This document shows positions 48,063-57,349 of a stretch of DNA of 59,796 nt, piece after piece (position 1 is the stretch's first letter; each line of letters opens with the position of its first letter). The stretch lies in the NCBI RefSeq assembly GCF_011250565.1, contig NZ_JAANMS010000028.1, forward strand, positions 1 through 59,796, read 5' to 3'. The DNA is from Nocardioides sp. IC4_145. GTDB lineage: Bacteria; Actinomycetota; Actinomycetes; Propionibacteriales; Nocardioidaceae. Made by a program: the position numbers and the translations under genes. The notes under the pieces were generated by a model. It was not told the DNA's origin and ran no database searches. It saw only the letters and a list, made by a program, of their open reading frames with translations.

Positions 48063-49100
48063 TCAGGCCCCGGCCGGCACCTCGCCGCGCCGGTCCTGGA
48101 GCGGGAAGAGCCGACGGAGCAGGTCGGCGACCGTGACCAGGCCGCGCATCGCGGCCGGGTCGGCGGGGTCGGTGACGACCGCGAGCTGGTTGCGGCTCTC
48201 GCGCATGCGGCCGAGCGCGGCGTACACCTCGAGGTCCGCGGGGAGCCGGAGCACGGACCGGGTCACGGTGTCGAGGGACGCGTCCGCATCGAGCTGGAGG
48301 GTGTCGCGCACGTGCACGACCCCGTCCACGCGACCGGCGTCACCGACCAGGATGCGCAGGTGACCGCTGCGGCGGCTCGCGTCCTGCACGTCGGCGACCC
48401 GGGCACCCTGCGGGACCGCGGTGGGCGGCGTGGGGCGCAGCAGGTCGCCGAGCGTCAGGGTCTCCAGCTCCAGGGCGCCGGACAGCTGGGCGGAGTACGA
48501 CGCGTCGAGGGCGCCGACGTTGGCCGAGTGCTCGACCAGCTGGCGCAGCGCGTCGACGTCCTGCCCGTTGCCGACCTCGTCGACGGGCTCCACCCCGACC
48601 CGGCGCAGGCACCAGTTCGCGGCGTCGTTCAGCACGTTCAGCAGCGGACGGGTCAGCCACATGTAGGCGCGCATCGGGATCGCGAGCATCGTCGCGGACC
48701 GCTCCGGGTGGGCGATGGCCCACGACTTCGGCGCCATCTCCCCCACCACCAGGTGCAGGAACGTCACCACGACCAGGGCCAGCACGAAGCCGGCGACGTC
48801 CGCGACCCAGTACGCCGCACCCCAGGCCTCGAAGACCGGCGTGAGCCAGTGGTGCACGGCCGGCTTGGTGATGGCGCCCAGGGCGAGCACCGACACGGTG
48901 ATGCCCAGCTGGGACCCGGCGAGCAGCACGCTCAGCTCGGTGGAGCTGCGGAGCGCGGCCCGCGCGGCGCGGCTGTCCGCGGCGGCGTCCTCGAGCCGGT
49001 GCTTCCGAGCCGCGATGAGCGCGAACTCGATCGCCACGAAGAACGCGCTCGCGGCGATGATGACGACGGTGGCGACGGCCACCACGACGGGGTTCTCCAT
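48063..49100 (-). CDS. CNNM/CorC-type membrane protein (DUF21), shorter form
   Basis: 345 residues. The DUF21 membrane domain (about residues 1-195; FFVAIEFALIAARKHRLE, LGITVSVLALGA, HLVVGEMAPKSWAIAHPE) is followed by a CBS-pair-like region (LRILVGDAGRVDGVVHVRD; LAVVTDPADPAAMRGLVT). The C-terminal CorC/HlyC domain is lacking. Related proteins are linked to Mg/Co handling and to membrane protection. It overlaps the longer paralogue by one base (TGATG). Confidence 0.9.
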   Translation of the reverse strand: MENPVVVAVATVVIIAASAFFVAIEFALIAARKHRLEDAAADSRAARAALRSSTELSVLLAGSQLGITVSVLALGAITKPAVHHWLTPVFEAWGAAYWVADVAGFVLALVVVTFLHLVVGEMAPKSWAIAHPERSATMLAIPMRAYMWLTRPLLNVLNDAANWCLRRVGVEPVDEVGNGQDVDALRQLVEHSANVGALDASYSAQLSGALELETLTLGDLLRPTPPTAVPQGARVADVQDASRRSGHLRILVGDAGRVDGVVHVRDTLQLDADASLDTVTRSVLRLPADLEVYAALGRMRESRNQLAVVTDPADPAAMRGLVTVADLLRRLFPLQDRRGEVPAGA

Positions 49101-50476
49101 CAGGACTGCTCCTCCGGTCCGGGACCGGCCAGGTCGAGGGTGATGCGGACGGCCGCGGGGACGTGCTGCTCGACCTCGACGACCTCCATGCGGGCGTAGC
49201 GCACGACGGGATCGCCGTCGTGGGCGAGGTCACCGAGGTCGTCGGGCAGGCGCACCTCGACCACCGTCCCGACCTGGGGCAGGCGGCCGTGCTCGGCGAT
49301 CACCAGGCCGGCGATCGTCTGGTAGTCGCCCACGGGCAGGTCCTGCGCGATGGTGCGCTCCACCTCGTCGACCGGGAGGTCGCCGGGGACCAACCACGAG
49401 CCGGGGTCATCGTCCACCGACGGCGCGCGCTCGTCCTCGGGGTCGTCGTGCTCGTCGGTCAGCTCGCCGACCAGCTCCTCGGCCAGGTCCTCGAGGGTGA
49501 GGAGACCGACGAAGCCGCCGTGCTCGTCGACGACCGCGGCGAGCTCGTTGCGCGTGCGCGCCAGGTCCTCGAGCGCGTCCGGCAGCGCCATCCGGGTGGG
49601 CACCACGAGCGGGGGGCGGGTGATGTCGGCCAGGGTGGCGGTCGGCGCGGCGTCGAGCACGTCGCTCAGGTGCACCACCCCGACCACGCCGCCCTGCTCG
49701 GGGTCGACGACCGGGTAGCGCGAGTGGCCCGTCGCCATCAGCGCGCGCACGGCGCTCACCGCGGTCCCGGCGGGCACCACGTCGACGCGGGGGCGAGGCA
49801 CCATGGCGTGCTCGACGTCGCGGGTCGGGAAGTCGAGCACGCGGTCGAGCAGCACCGACAGCTCCGCCGGCAGGTCGCCCGACTCCCGGGAGTCGGCGAC
49901 GATGTGCTCGAGGTCGCGAGCGGTCGCCGAGTGCTCGACGTCGTGCACCGGCTCGATCTTGACCGCCTTGAGCAGCAGGTTCGAGGCCTGGTCGAAGACC
50001 CAGATGAAGGGCCCGGCCACGCGGAGGTAGCCGAGCGTGGATCGCGCCAACCGGTCCGAGACCGGCTCGGGCCGCGCGATCGCGAGGTTCTTGGGGAACA
50101 GCTCCCCGAAGAGCATCTGGATGATCGTCGAGAACGCGAGCGCGAGCACCGTCCCGACACCGACGCCGACCGCGGTCGGCACGCCGACGCCGCCCAGCAG
50201 CTCGCCGAGGGAGTCGCCGATCAGCGGCTCGGCGACGTACCCGACCAGGAGGCCGGTCACGGTGATGCCGAGCTGGGCGCCGGACAGCATGAACGACGTC
50301 CGGCGCGTGACCCGCAGGGCGCGTTGCGCGGTGGCGTCACCGCCCGCCGCACGCGCCTTGAGGCGGGAGCGGTCGACCGCCATGTAGGCGAACTCCTGAG
50401 CGACGAAGTAGCCGGTGGCCGCCGTGATGGCGAGCACGACCAGCACGCCCAGGAGCAGGGAGAGCACCGGAGTCAT
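49100..50476 (-). CDS. CNNM/CorC-type membrane protein (DUF21-CBS-CorC)
   Basis: 458 residues after GGAGGGT. DUF21 domain (VAQEFAYMAVDRSRLKARA; LGITVTGLLVGYVAEPLIG; GELFPKNLAIARPEP), CBS pair (RYPVVDPEQGGVVGVVHLSDVL; VVDEHGGFVGLLTLEDLAEELVGE) and the CorC/HlyC domain (WLVPGDLPVDEVERTI; TIAGLVIAEHGRLP). First gene of a two-gene operon with the shorter paralogue. Confidence 0.93.
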   Translation of the reverse strand: MTPVLSLLLGVLVVLAITAATGYFVAQEFAYMAVDRSRLKARAAGGDATAQRALRVTRRTSFMLSGAQLGITVTGLLVGYVAEPLIGDSLGELLGGVGVPTAVGVGVGTVLALAFSTIIQMLFGELFPKNLAIARPEPVSDRLARSTLGYLRVAGPFIWVFDQASNLLLKAVKIEPVHDVEHSATARDLEHIVADSRESGDLPAELSVLLDRVLDFPTRDVEHAMVPRPRVDVVPAGTAVSAVRALMATGHSRYPVVDPEQGGVVGVVHLSDVLDAAPTATLADITRPPLVVPTRMALPDALEDLARTRNELAAVVDEHGGFVGLLTLEDLAEELVGELTDEHDDPEDERAPSVDDDPGSWLVPGDLPVDEVERTIAQDLPVGDYQTIAGLVIAEHGRLPQVGTVVEVRLPDDLGDLAHDGDPVVRYARMEVVEVEQHVPAAVRITLDLAGPGPEEQS

Positions 50477-50725
50477 CGGCCACCCTCCTTCACGGCGTCA
50501 CGCACGGTGCCGCTCGACAGGGTGGCCTGGGCTGGTCGGGGTTTCTTCCTGCGCATGGTGGTGGGTTGAACGGTCGTGCCGGGTCGCGAGTTCCCGATCC
50601 CCCGTCGTGCGACCTCCGTCCGTGATCTCGTCCGGGTCAGTCACACTCCGTCCTCCTCGTCCGTCAAGGAGGTGGAGGTACCCCTTCGCAGCACCGCCCG
50701 CCCCATCACACCGAGGAGAGACGCG
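50477..50725. other. Intergenic region of 249 bp, no gene recognised
   Basis: It separates divergent genes. Apart from the ribosome-binding sites, only a short stem CCTCCT/AGGAGG (50652-50657 with 50667-50672) was noticed. No riboswitch consensus was recognised. Confidence 0.5.
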
Positions 50726-50965
50726 ATGAAGACGATGACCTGCCGCCAGCTCGGCGGTCCCTGCGAGCACCCGCACACCGGCGAGACGGCCGACGACGTC
50801 ATCAAGGCGCAGGACCGGCACCTGCGTGAGGCGGTGCGGGCCGGCGACACCAGCCACCAGCAGGCGCACGAGGACATGAAGGGCCGGTGGCGCCGTCCGG
50901 TCAGGGCGCTCGGGTGGTACCGCGACGCCAAGAAGGCCTTCGCCGACCTCCCCTCCGCCGGTTGA
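50726..50965 (+). CDS. DUF1059 family small protein
   Basis: 79 residues from ATG 50726 after CGAGGAG. The start MKTMTCRQLGGPCEHPHTGETADDVIKAQDRHL is the DUF1059 signature; the two Cys and His could bind a metal. The C-terminal half (GWYRDAKKAF) is basic. Function unknown. The last codons and stop lie inside a short direct repeat. Confidence 0.88.
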   Translation: MKTMTCRQLGGPCEHPHTGETADDVIKAQDRHLREAVRAGDTSHQQAHEDMKGRWRRPVRALGWYRDAKKAFADLPSAG

Positions 50966-51034
50966 GCAGGGAACGCTGCCCCTCCGCTGGTTGAGCAAGG
51001 GAGGCCGTCAAGGCCTGACCGTCGTCGAAACCGG
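50950..51034. repeat. REP-like direct repeat near the DUF1059 stop
   Basis: CCCCTCCGCCGGTTGAGCAG (50950) recurs as CCCCTCCGCTGGTTGAGCAA (50979), 29 bp apart. A trailing GTCGTCGAAACCGG follows at 51021. GGTTGAGC...GTCGAAACC combinations are frequent as dispersed repeats in actinobacterial genomes. The first copy contains the DUF1059 stop codon. Confidence 0.6.
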
Positions 51035-51096
51035 TGAGGTGCCCACCACCGCAACCACCGCGACCCGGACGACGACGTACGCCGCCGGGCACCGCC

Positions 51097-51963
51097 TCAG
51101 CCGCGCGTCCCTCCGCCGGCCGGAGCCGCGCCCCGTCGCGGTCGGACGCTCGCGAGCAGCTCCGGCTCGGCGCGGAAGTCGATCCGGGCGACCCTGCCGT
51201 CGACGACGCTGAAGTCGAACGCCACCCGCGCCTCGCCCCGGTGCACCCACGCCGCGCCGGGCCGCCCGTCGACGTACACCGGCAGCGCCGCCTCGGCCGC
51301 GCCGTCGAACATCGCGGCGACCCCCTCCCGGCCGGCGATCCGCCCGGGCGTGCCGGCGGCGACGGCGGCCCGGTCGCCGACGACCACCGCGTCGGGCGCG
51401 AGCAGGTCGAGCAGCCGGCGCAGGTCGCCGCCGCGCGCCGCCGCGAGGAAGGCGTCGACGACCTCCCAGTCCGCGAGCGTGTCGTCGAGCGATGGCTGAG
51501 CCACCTTCGCGCGGGCCCGGGAGGCGAGCTTGCGGGCCGCGGTCGGCGAGGTGTCGAGGATCGTGGCGATCGTAGGGAAGTCGTGGCCGAAGCTGTCGTG
51601 CAGCACGAACGCCACCCGCTCCCCAGGGCTCAGCCGGTCCAGCACCACCTGCAGGGCCACGCCCACCGTGTCGGCGAGCGTCACGTGATCGGCAGGGTCC
51701 TCGGCGTCGCTGCCCGGGTCGTCGTCGAGGAGGTCGAGCGGGTCCTCGGGCACGGGCACCTTCGCCCGCAACCGGTCGAGGCACAGCCGGGTGGTGACGG
51801 TGGTCAGCCAGGCCGGCAGGTCGCGCACCTCCCGGGAGGTGCCGTGCAGGCGCAGCCACGTCTGCTGCACGACGTCCTCGGCCTCGACGTCGTCGCCCAG
51901 CACACGCGCGGCCAGACGCACGAGCCGCGGTCGCTCGTTCTCGAAGGCCGCCGTCTGCTCCAC
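51097..51963 (-). CDS. ECF sigma factor, SigJ-like with SnoaL-type C-terminus
   Basis: 288 residues. Region 2: RLVRLAARVLGDDVEAEDVVQQTWLRLHG with DLPAWLTTVTTRLCLDRLR; region 4: LSPGERVAFVLHDSFGHDFPTIATILDTSPTAARKLASRAR. A C-terminal SnoaL-like domain (about residues 165-275; DAVVVGDRAAVAAGTPGRIAG) replaces a separate anti-sigma factor in this group. No anti-sigma or oxidoreductase partner gene is adjacent. Likely a stress response regulator. Confidence 0.9.
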   Translation of the reverse strand: MEQTAAFENERPRLVRLAARVLGDDVEAEDVVQQTWLRLHGTSREVRDLPAWLTTVTTRLCLDRLRAKVPVPEDPLDLLDDDPGSDAEDPADHVTLADTVGVALQVVLDRLSPGERVAFVLHDSFGHDFPTIATILDTSPTAARKLASRARAKVAQPSLDDTLADWEVVDAFLAAARGGDLRRLLDLLAPDAVVVGDRAAVAAGTPGRIAGREGVAAMFDGAAEAALPVYVDGRPGAAWVHRGEARVAFDFSVVDGRVARIDFRAEPELLASVRPRRGAAPAGGGTRG

Positions 51964-52104
51964 CAGGTCCGTCCTTCCCCGTCCGCTCCGACGCGGACGA
52001 GCACCTCCCTCGGACGATAGAGGACCCTCGCTGCGACGTGGTGGGACCTGCGTGGCGCCACGGGCGGTCGGGGGCGGCCGCCAGGGCGGTTCACCGAGGC
52101 GCGG

Positions 52105-52674
52105 TCAGCACCGACGGGTCCGCACCACGTCGACCGACCGTGGTCCGGTCCCCGCGCGGACCAGCGTGCCGGTCCCCGCGAGGAGCCGGCGGTGGTGCGC
52201 GGCGAGGACCTGGCCGACCGCCCGACCGCTGGTGACGAGTCGGGGCTCGATCGCACCGAAGGTGTCCGGCTCGGCCGAGAGCAGCGTCAGTGTCACCGCG
52301 GCGTCACCGAACGGGGGCAGCCCCACGGCCCATGCCGAGCGGACGCCGAGCTGGGTCGCCACCCGGCTCCACGCCCGGTGGTGCTGGTCGAGCCGGATGT
52401 CCGGCACGACCGTGCTGACCCCGTCCGCGAGCGGGTCGCCGGCGAATCCGCTGCCGTGCCGGTGGGTGACCTCGTCCAGGAGCAGGAGCGCCCTGCTCGA
52501 CGCGGCCAGGCGTCGCGGAGCGAGGTGCCGGGGGTGCCAGGCGAGACCGACGTGGGCGGCTTCCAGCTGACCGACGACGAAGTCGACAGCGATGGCAGCG
52601 GCCTCGCAGAGCCCGGTTGCCGTCGCCACGTCGTCGGCGAACCTGACGAGGTCCTTGTTGCGGACGGTCACCAT
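52105..52674 (-). CDS. GAF-domain-like protein, function unknown
   Basis: 189 residues from ATG 52674 after GGGAGG. Hydrophobic periodicity fits a GAF-like sensor domain (AAAIAVDFVVGQLEAAHVGLAWHPRHL; SAWAVGLPPFGDAAVTLTLLSAEPDTF). No output domain (kinase, ANTAR) is present. Single Cys near the N-terminus and at the very C-terminus. Assigned from the fold pattern only. Confidence 0.65.
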   Translation of the reverse strand: MVTVRNKDLVRFADDVATATGLCEAAAIAVDFVVGQLEAAHVGLAWHPRHLAPRRLAASSRALLLLDEVTHRHGSGFAGDPLADGVSTVVPDIRLDQHHRAWSRVATQLGVRSAWAVGLPPFGDAAVTLTLLSAEPDTFGAIEPRLVTSGRAVGQVLAAHHRRLLAGTGTLVRAGTGPRSVDVVRTRRC

Positions 52675-52813
52675 CTCGGCCTCCCAGGAGCAGTGGTGCC
52701 GGGTCGAGCACCGCCGCCCGACCGTCGCACAGCAGCCGGGGGACGAGCCGCCGGCGCCGCGGCTCTACCCAGATTTCGGCAACGGCTCTCCTCGGACCGA
52801 GCGGCCGGGACGA

Positions 52814-52849
52814 CGAGAGCCGCCCCGACCGAAGTCGGAGCGGCTCTCG
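52814..52849 (-). terminator. ssrA terminator
   Basis: A 16-bp stem with one mismatch (52814-52829 with 52834-52849) closed by a CGAA tetraloop, 21 nt beyond the 3' end of the tmRNA. Confidence 0.7.
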
Positions 52850-52869
52850 CACAAGAGGGCTGGGCTGGC

Positions 52870-53240
52870 TGGTGGAGCTGGCGGGAATCGAACCCGCGTC
52901 CTCGAGCGTCGAACCAGGTCTTCTCCGGGTGCAGTCCGTGATGTCGCTTTTCTCGGCCCCGGGGCTCGCACGGACACGTCCCCGACAGGCTCAGTCACGG
53001 AATAGTCCCGCTCACCCTCCGTGACCCGGAGTGAGCAGCAAGTCTCCTAGATGACGTCAGGGTCCGGGACGGAGACGGATGCCCGGTCTGACGCTTCGAT
53101 CACCGCTCAGGCGGCGAGAGCGAAGGAACTGCGCTTAGCGTTGGCAGTTATTGGTTTCCAGCGATCGTTTACGAGATGACGCTGGCTCCTCGACCCGCTT
53201 CCCCTGGGACTAACGTCCCAAGTCGAAACCGATCAGCCCC
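52870..53240 (-). ncRNA. ssrA: Transfer-messenger RNA (tmRNA)
   Basis: 371 nt. The 5' end GGGGCTG and the 3' end CAGCTCC-A-CCA form the tRNA-like acceptor; CCA is encoded. TTCGACT near the 5' end and TTCGAATCC near the 3' end make the tRNA domain. The tag reading frame occupies 53145-53107 and reads ANAKRSSFALAA before TGA. The resume region is just after AAACCAATAACT. With SmpB it rescues stalled ribosomes and tags the products for proteolysis. Confidence 0.97.
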
Positions 53241-53263
53241 TCTTGAGTTGTCCTGCACGGAGC

Positions 53264-53269
53264 AGTCTA
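53264..53269 (-). promoter_or_regulatory. -10 box of ssrA
   Basis: Minus-strand TAGACT lies 23 nt before the mature 5' end, leaving a short precursor leader. Confidence 0.5.
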
Positions 53270-53330
53270 CGGGTCCAACCACGGCGGTCGCATCCTTGTT
53301 CCCTCCCTGTCGCCCGTCCCCGGCGCGCGC

Positions 53331-53972
53331 TCAGGCCTCCACCCAGGTGCGCACGGCGTCGACGCCTGGACCGCCGAGCCACCCGGCGAGGGCCGGGCGT
53401 CCGGCGAGGACCGAGCCCAGGGCTGCGGCGGGGCCGTGCACCTCGGGACCGCTGCCGTGCTGCCAGCCGAGGTCGGTGGCGCGGTACGTCGCCTGCGGGA
53501 AGCCGCGCCGCAGCACGCCGAGCATCGGCGTGCGGCTCACCAGGAAGTCGAGCACCGGGCCCCACGCGTCCGGGGGCCGGTCGACCACGAGGCCGAGCGG
53601 CACCGCCACGTCGAGGCGATGGACCATGACGTCGGTCAGCGGGGCGCGTGGACCCATGCCGGGCGGCGCGAAGCGCGCGTCGGCGAGCGCGCGGAACCGG
53701 GAGACGAGCTCGGCGGCCGAGCGCACGGCGTACTGCTCGGCCAGCACCTCCGTGACGCGGCTGGGGACGCCGCGGCCGCGGACGGCGGCGGCCAGCTTGG
53801 CGCCGACGCCGGCGTCCTGTGCGCTGACCAGGTGGGCGACGACCGCGTGCACGGTCCAGGCCGGGCAGAGGCTGGGGGTCGCCCACTGCGCTGGCGTCAA
53901 CGTGTCGAGCAGGTCGGCGAACGCCGTCCGCTCGGCGGCGATGGTCGTCCACAGCCGGGCCGTCCCGTCCAT
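53331..53972 (-). CDS. Maleylpyruvate isomerase family, mycothiol-dependent type
   Basis: 213 residues from ATG 53972. The N-terminal helical bundle shows ERTAFADLLDTLTPAQWATPSLCPAWTVHAVVAHLVSA, with a His and W/E pattern of mycothiol-dependent DinB-like metal proteins. The C-terminal segment (LTDVMVHRLDVAVPLGL) carries another His. Mycothiol dependence and metal binding are known for relatives; the reaction of this protein is unknown. Confidence 0.85.
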   Translation of the reverse strand: MDGTARLWTTIAAERTAFADLLDTLTPAQWATPSLCPAWTVHAVVAHLVSAQDAGVGAKLAAAVRGRGVPSRVTEVLAEQYAVRSAAELVSRFRALADARFAPPGMGPRAPLTDVMVHRLDVAVPLGLVVDRPPDAWGPVLDFLVSRTPMLGVLRRGFPQATYRATDLGWQHGSGPEVHGPAAALGSVLAGRPALAGWLGGPGVDAVRTWVEA

Positions 53973-54050
53973 GCCCCCACCGTGCCGCCGGGTGCCGGCC
54001 GGCGCATCCCCCATCCTGCTCATCTCCCCCGGCGGGCGCGGGACGGGCGG

Positions 54051-54551
54051 TCAGCCCGCCCGGACCCCGTGGGCCTGGGCGGCCGCGACGAACTGCGTGG
54101 CGTACCCCGCCTCGCGGAAGTCCTTCATCGAGTTCCTCGTGTAGCGGTTGATGTGCTCGCGGCTGACGTTGCAGGCCACCTCGCCCATCGGCCCGTGGAG
54201 GCGCAGCGCCGCGACCGCGAACGGACCGACCCCCTGGCGCCGCACCCAGACCTCGGCGCAGGCCACGTCCCACTGCGGCACCGTCGCGCCGTCGGGCGTG
54301 TAGGCCAGCCGCCCGTCGGCGAGGGTGAGGGTGCCGAACGTCGACCCGAGGGTGCCGCCCATCCGGCCGAACACGCTGGAGTCGAGCACCTGCACGTTCC
54401 AGGTGCTCGGGAGCGCCACCCACCCGTCCGGTCCCTGCGCGATGACCGGCGCGGCTCGGCGCGCCCGGCTGAGGACGACGACGGTCACGACGACGATGCC
54501 CACCACGAGGACCATCGGCAGGGCGAGGACCAGCAGGAACAGCAGCGTCAT
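54051..54551 (-). CDS. Membrane-anchored protein of unknown function
   Basis: 166 residues from ATG 54551. One N-terminal transmembrane helix (about residues 2-27) then a soluble beta-rich domain (GWVALPSTWNVQVLDSSVFGRM; GTLTLADGRLAYTP; WDVACAEVWVRRQ) with a PH-like pattern and a basic C-terminal helix. It overlaps the upstream amidohydrolase stop by 4 bp (ATGA). No family assigned. Confidence 0.8.
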   Translation of the reverse strand: MTLLFLLVLALPMVLVVGIVVVTVVVLSRARRAAPVIAQGPDGWVALPSTWNVQVLDSSVFGRMGGTLGSTFGTLTLADGRLAYTPDGATVPQWDVACAEVWVRRQGVGPFAVAALRLHGPMGEVACNVSREHINRYTRNSMKDFREAGYATQFVAAAQAHGVRAG

Positions 54552-55468
54552 CGTCGCTCCGTGCCGAGGAGCCGGGCGCCGTTGTGCCAGCAGACGTCGC
54601 GCAGCCAGTCGTCGCCCAGGTCGAGGTCGGCGAGACCGTCGAGCTGGTGGCGGTAGGGGTACGGGATGGTCGGGAAGTCGCTGCCGAGCAGCACCTTCGG
54701 CTGCAGGTCGCGCAGGCGCGGGACGAGGTCGTCCGGGTAGGTCGCCGGGAAGAAGTCGGTGAAGACCATCGTCGTGTCGAGGCACACCCGCTCGTGGGTC
54801 TCGGCCAGCTCGAGGAAGTCGCCGAACTCCGGCGCCCCCATGTGGGCGACCACCAGCGCCAGCCGCGGGTGCCGGGTGAGCACGCGTCGGGTGGACTCGG
54901 GACCGGTGTACGCGTTCGGGACCGGCCCGGACCCCGCGTGCACCACCACCGGCGTGCCCGCGTCCTCCAGCACGCCCCAGACCGGTGCGAGCAGCGGGTC
55001 GTCGAGGTGGAACTCCCCCACCTGCAGGTGCAGCTTGAAGATCTCGGTGCCCGCCTCGATCGCGCCGGCGACGTACGCCGCGGCGCCCTCCTCGGGGTAG
55101 AACGTCGCCGACCTCAGGCTCTCCGGCACGCGGTCGGCGAAGCCCGCGGCCCACTCGTTGAGGTACGTCGCCACGCCGGGCTTGTGGGCGTACGGCAGCG
55201 CCGAGAAGCGGCGTACGCCCATCGCGCGCAGCAGGGCGACCCGGTCCTCGACGCTGGTGCGGTAGCGGATCGGCCACTCGCGGCCGAGCTTCGGGCCGGC
55301 GCTGTCGAAGACCGTCCACACCGCGCGCTGGATCGGCGGCGGCAGGAAGTGCACGTGCACGTCGAAGAGCCCGGGCAGGCCGAGCTGCTCCCAGAACGCC
55401 ACCACCTCGGGTGCGTCGCCGCTGCGGTCGAGCGGCTGCTCCGCCCCGAGCGGGGCCGGCTCAGTCAC
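54548..55468 (-). CDS. Amidohydrolase family protein (amidohydrolase 2-like)
   Basis: 306 residues from GTG 55468, overlapping the smpB stop by 8 bp. Metal-site elements: FDVHVHF (HxH), [19 protein letters not shown] and [11 protein letters not shown] (Asp). The TIM-barrel fold of this group includes decarboxylases and hydrolases; substrate unknown. Confidence 0.87.
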   Translation of the reverse strand: MTEPAPLGAEQPLDRSGDAPEVVAFWEQLGLPGLFDVHVHFLPPPIQRAVWTVFDSAGPKLGREWPIRYRTSVEDRVALLRAMGVRRFSALPYAHKPGVATYLNEWAAGFADRVPESLRSATFYPEEGAAAYVAGAIEAGTEIFKLHLQVGEFHLDDPLLAPVWGVLEDAGTPVVVHAGSGPVPNAYTGPESTRRVLTRHPRLALVVAHMGAPEFGDFLELAETHERVCLDTTMVFTDFFPATYPDDLVPRLRDLQPKVLLGSDFPTIPYPYRHQLDGLADLDLGDDWLRDVCWHNGARLLGTERR

Positions 55469-55940
55469 GCATGCCCTTCAGGTAGCGGCCGACGGCCTGC
55501 TCCTTCTCCCGGTTGGCGGTGCGCTCGGCGATGGAGTTCCGCTTGTCCCAGGACTTCTTGCCCTTGGCGAGGCCGATCTCGATCTTCGCGCGGCCGTCCT
55601 TGAAGTAGAGGGCCAGCGGCACGACCGTCAGGCCCTTCTCGTTGACGCGGCGCTCGATCTTGTCGATCTCCATGCGGTGCAGCAACAGCTTGCGCTTCCG
55701 ACGGGCGGAGTGGTTGGTCCAGGTGCCCTGCGAGTACTCCGGGATGTGCACGCCGTGCAGCCACGCCTCGCCGCGGTCGATGTCCACGAACCCGTCGACC
55801 AGCGACGCGCGCCCCTGCCGCAGCGACTTCACCTCGGTGCCCTGCAGCACCAGCCCCGCCTCGAAGGTGTCCTCGATGGCGTAGTCGTGTCGCGCCTTCT
55901 TGTTCTGCGCGATCATCTTCTGGCCCTGCTCCTTCGGCAT
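55461..55940 (-). CDS. smpB: tmRNA-binding protein SmpB
   Basis: 159 residues. [64 protein letters not shown] and [13 protein letters not shown] are diagnostic. It carries tmRNA to stalled ribosomes; ssrA lies 2.2 kb downstream. The first ATG (55940) directly follows AGGAGG; an in-frame ATG (residue 9) is an alternative. Confidence 0.96.
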   Translation of the reverse strand: MPKEQGQKMIAQNKKARHDYAIEDTFEAGLVLQGTEVKSLRQGRASLVDGFVDIDRGEAWLHGVHIPEYSQGTWTNHSARRKRKLLLHRMEIDKIERRVNEKGLTVVPLALYFKDGRAKIEIGLAKGKKSWDKRNSIAERTANREKEQAVGRYLKGMRD

Positions 55941-55985
55941 CCTCCTAGTCTCCCAGAGGTCCGCAACGCGGTTGCCGGGGCGGGC

Positions 55986-57248
55986 TCAGAAGAAGGCCAT
56001 CGGGTTGGTCGAGGACCCGTTGGCGAGGATCGTGAAGTGCAGGTGGCAGCCGGTGGACCAGCCGGTGGAGCCGACGTAGCCGACGACCTGGCCGCGCTCG
56101 ACGCGGTCGCCGGGCCCGACGACGTACCGGGTGGCGTGGTTGTAGACGGCCGTGACGAGGCGGCCGTTGACCTGCCCGACGTTGAGGTAGAGCCGGTGGC
56201 CGTAGACCGAGGAGTAGTAGCGGGTCATCACGGTGCCGGAGGAGACGGCGTACATCGGGGTGCCGCAGGCGGCGCCGAAGTCGGTGCCGTCGTGCAGGCC
56301 CCAGTAGTGGTAGATCGGGTGCTCGCGGTAGCCGTAGGGCGACGTCACGACGCCGTCGGTCGGGCGCATGAGCAGGCCGTCGGTGGTGCCGCGGTAGCCG
56401 CGGTGCTTCAAACGCGCGCGGCGCGCCTGCTCGAGGATGCGCTGCTTGATGCGGCGCTCCTTGGCCTTGAGCCGGTCGAGCACGGCCTTGTCCTGGGCGC
56501 GGGCGCGGGTGGCGGCCTGCTGGGCGGTACGCCGGTCGGCGACGAGGGCGCGCACCTTGCCGGCCGCGGCGCGGGTCTCGGCGTGGAGCACCTGCATCGT
56601 CTCGAGGTGCTCGGCGGCGTCGGCGCGCTGGCCGGCGACCTCGTTGGTGGCGTCCTCGACGTTGTTCTCGCGGACGCCCAGCAGGACCTCGGCGGCGTGG
56701 AGGTCGTCGTACGCCCGGGTCTCGCGGCCGACCATGACGTCCTGCGCGGCCATCCGGCGCGTGAGGTCCTCGGGGGTCTGCGCGTCGAGGATCGAGGCGA
56801 AGGCGAGCAGCTCGGGGTCGCCCTGCTCGTAGATCGAGGTGATGGTGTCGGTGACCCGGCCCCGCTGGACCTCGAGGGCCTCCTGGCCGTCGGCGAGCGC
56901 GGCCCGGGCCTTCTCCAGCCGCGCCTCGGCGGCGTCGAGCTTGTCCTGCATCCGCTCGTCGAGCCGGCGCGCGGCACCGAGGCGGGTGCGCGCGTCGGCC
57001 AGCTCGGCCTTGGCCGCGGTCAGCTGCTCCTTCGCGGCGGCAAGGCGGCCGGCCGCCTTGCGCAGCCGGGCGCTGGAGTGCTCGAGGTCGTCCTCGGCGT
57101 GCTCGAGGTGCTTCTGGACCTTCTTCTGCTGGTCCTTCAGGTCGTCCTCGGCACCGGCGAGGGGGACGGCGAGCGCGCCGACGGCGACGGTGCAGGCGAG
57201 GGTCGCTGCGGCCAGTCGGCGGCGGGCGGCACGGGGGAAGAGGCGCAC
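55986..57248 (-). CDS. Secreted coiled-coil M23 peptidase
   Basis: 420 residues from GTG 57248. Signal peptide (1-30), then a long coiled coil (about 35-270; LKDQQKKVQKHLEHAEDDLEHS) and a C-terminal M23 domain with HDGTDFGA and GCHLHFTIL (zinc ligands). Its position behind ftsE-ftsX is that of FtsEX-activated hydrolases such as the mycobacterial RipC and streptococcal PcsB; so FtsEX likely activates it at division. The M23 active site predicts endopeptidase action on peptidoglycan. Confidence 0.92.
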   Translation of the reverse strand: MRLFPRAARRRLAAATLACTVAVGALAVPLAGAEDDLKDQQKKVQKHLEHAEDDLEHSSARLRKAAGRLAAAKEQLTAAKAELADARTRLGAARRLDERMQDKLDAAEARLEKARAALADGQEALEVQRGRVTDTITSIYEQGDPELLAFASILDAQTPEDLTRRMAAQDVMVGRETRAYDDLHAAEVLLGVRENNVEDATNEVAGQRADAAEHLETMQVLHAETRAAAGKVRALVADRRTAQQAATRARAQDKAVLDRLKAKERRIKQRILEQARRARLKHRGYRGTTDGLLMRPTDGVVTSPYGYREHPIYHYWGLHDGTDFGAACGTPMYAVSSGTVMTRYYSSVYGHRLYLNVGQVNGRLVTAVYNHATRYVVGPGDRVERGQVVGYVGSTGWSTGCHLHFTILANGSSTNPMAFF

Positions 57249-57349
57249 CGGGTCTGCCTTCGTCTTCGGCGGTTCAGGGCAAGGTCGGTCGGGACAGGTG
57301 TGACGGGTGGTGCCGCTGTGACACCAGGGACGACCGTATGCGCCGCGGC

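Noticed and set aside
50477..50725. Magnesium or manganese riboswitch before the CorC-like genes
   Set aside because: No consensus elements of the M-box or yybP-ykoY type could be recognised; only a short stem was seen.
52870..53240. Integration of a mobile element at ssrA
   Set aside because: ssrA ends with an intact CCA and terminator; no integrase or duplicated 3' end was seen.
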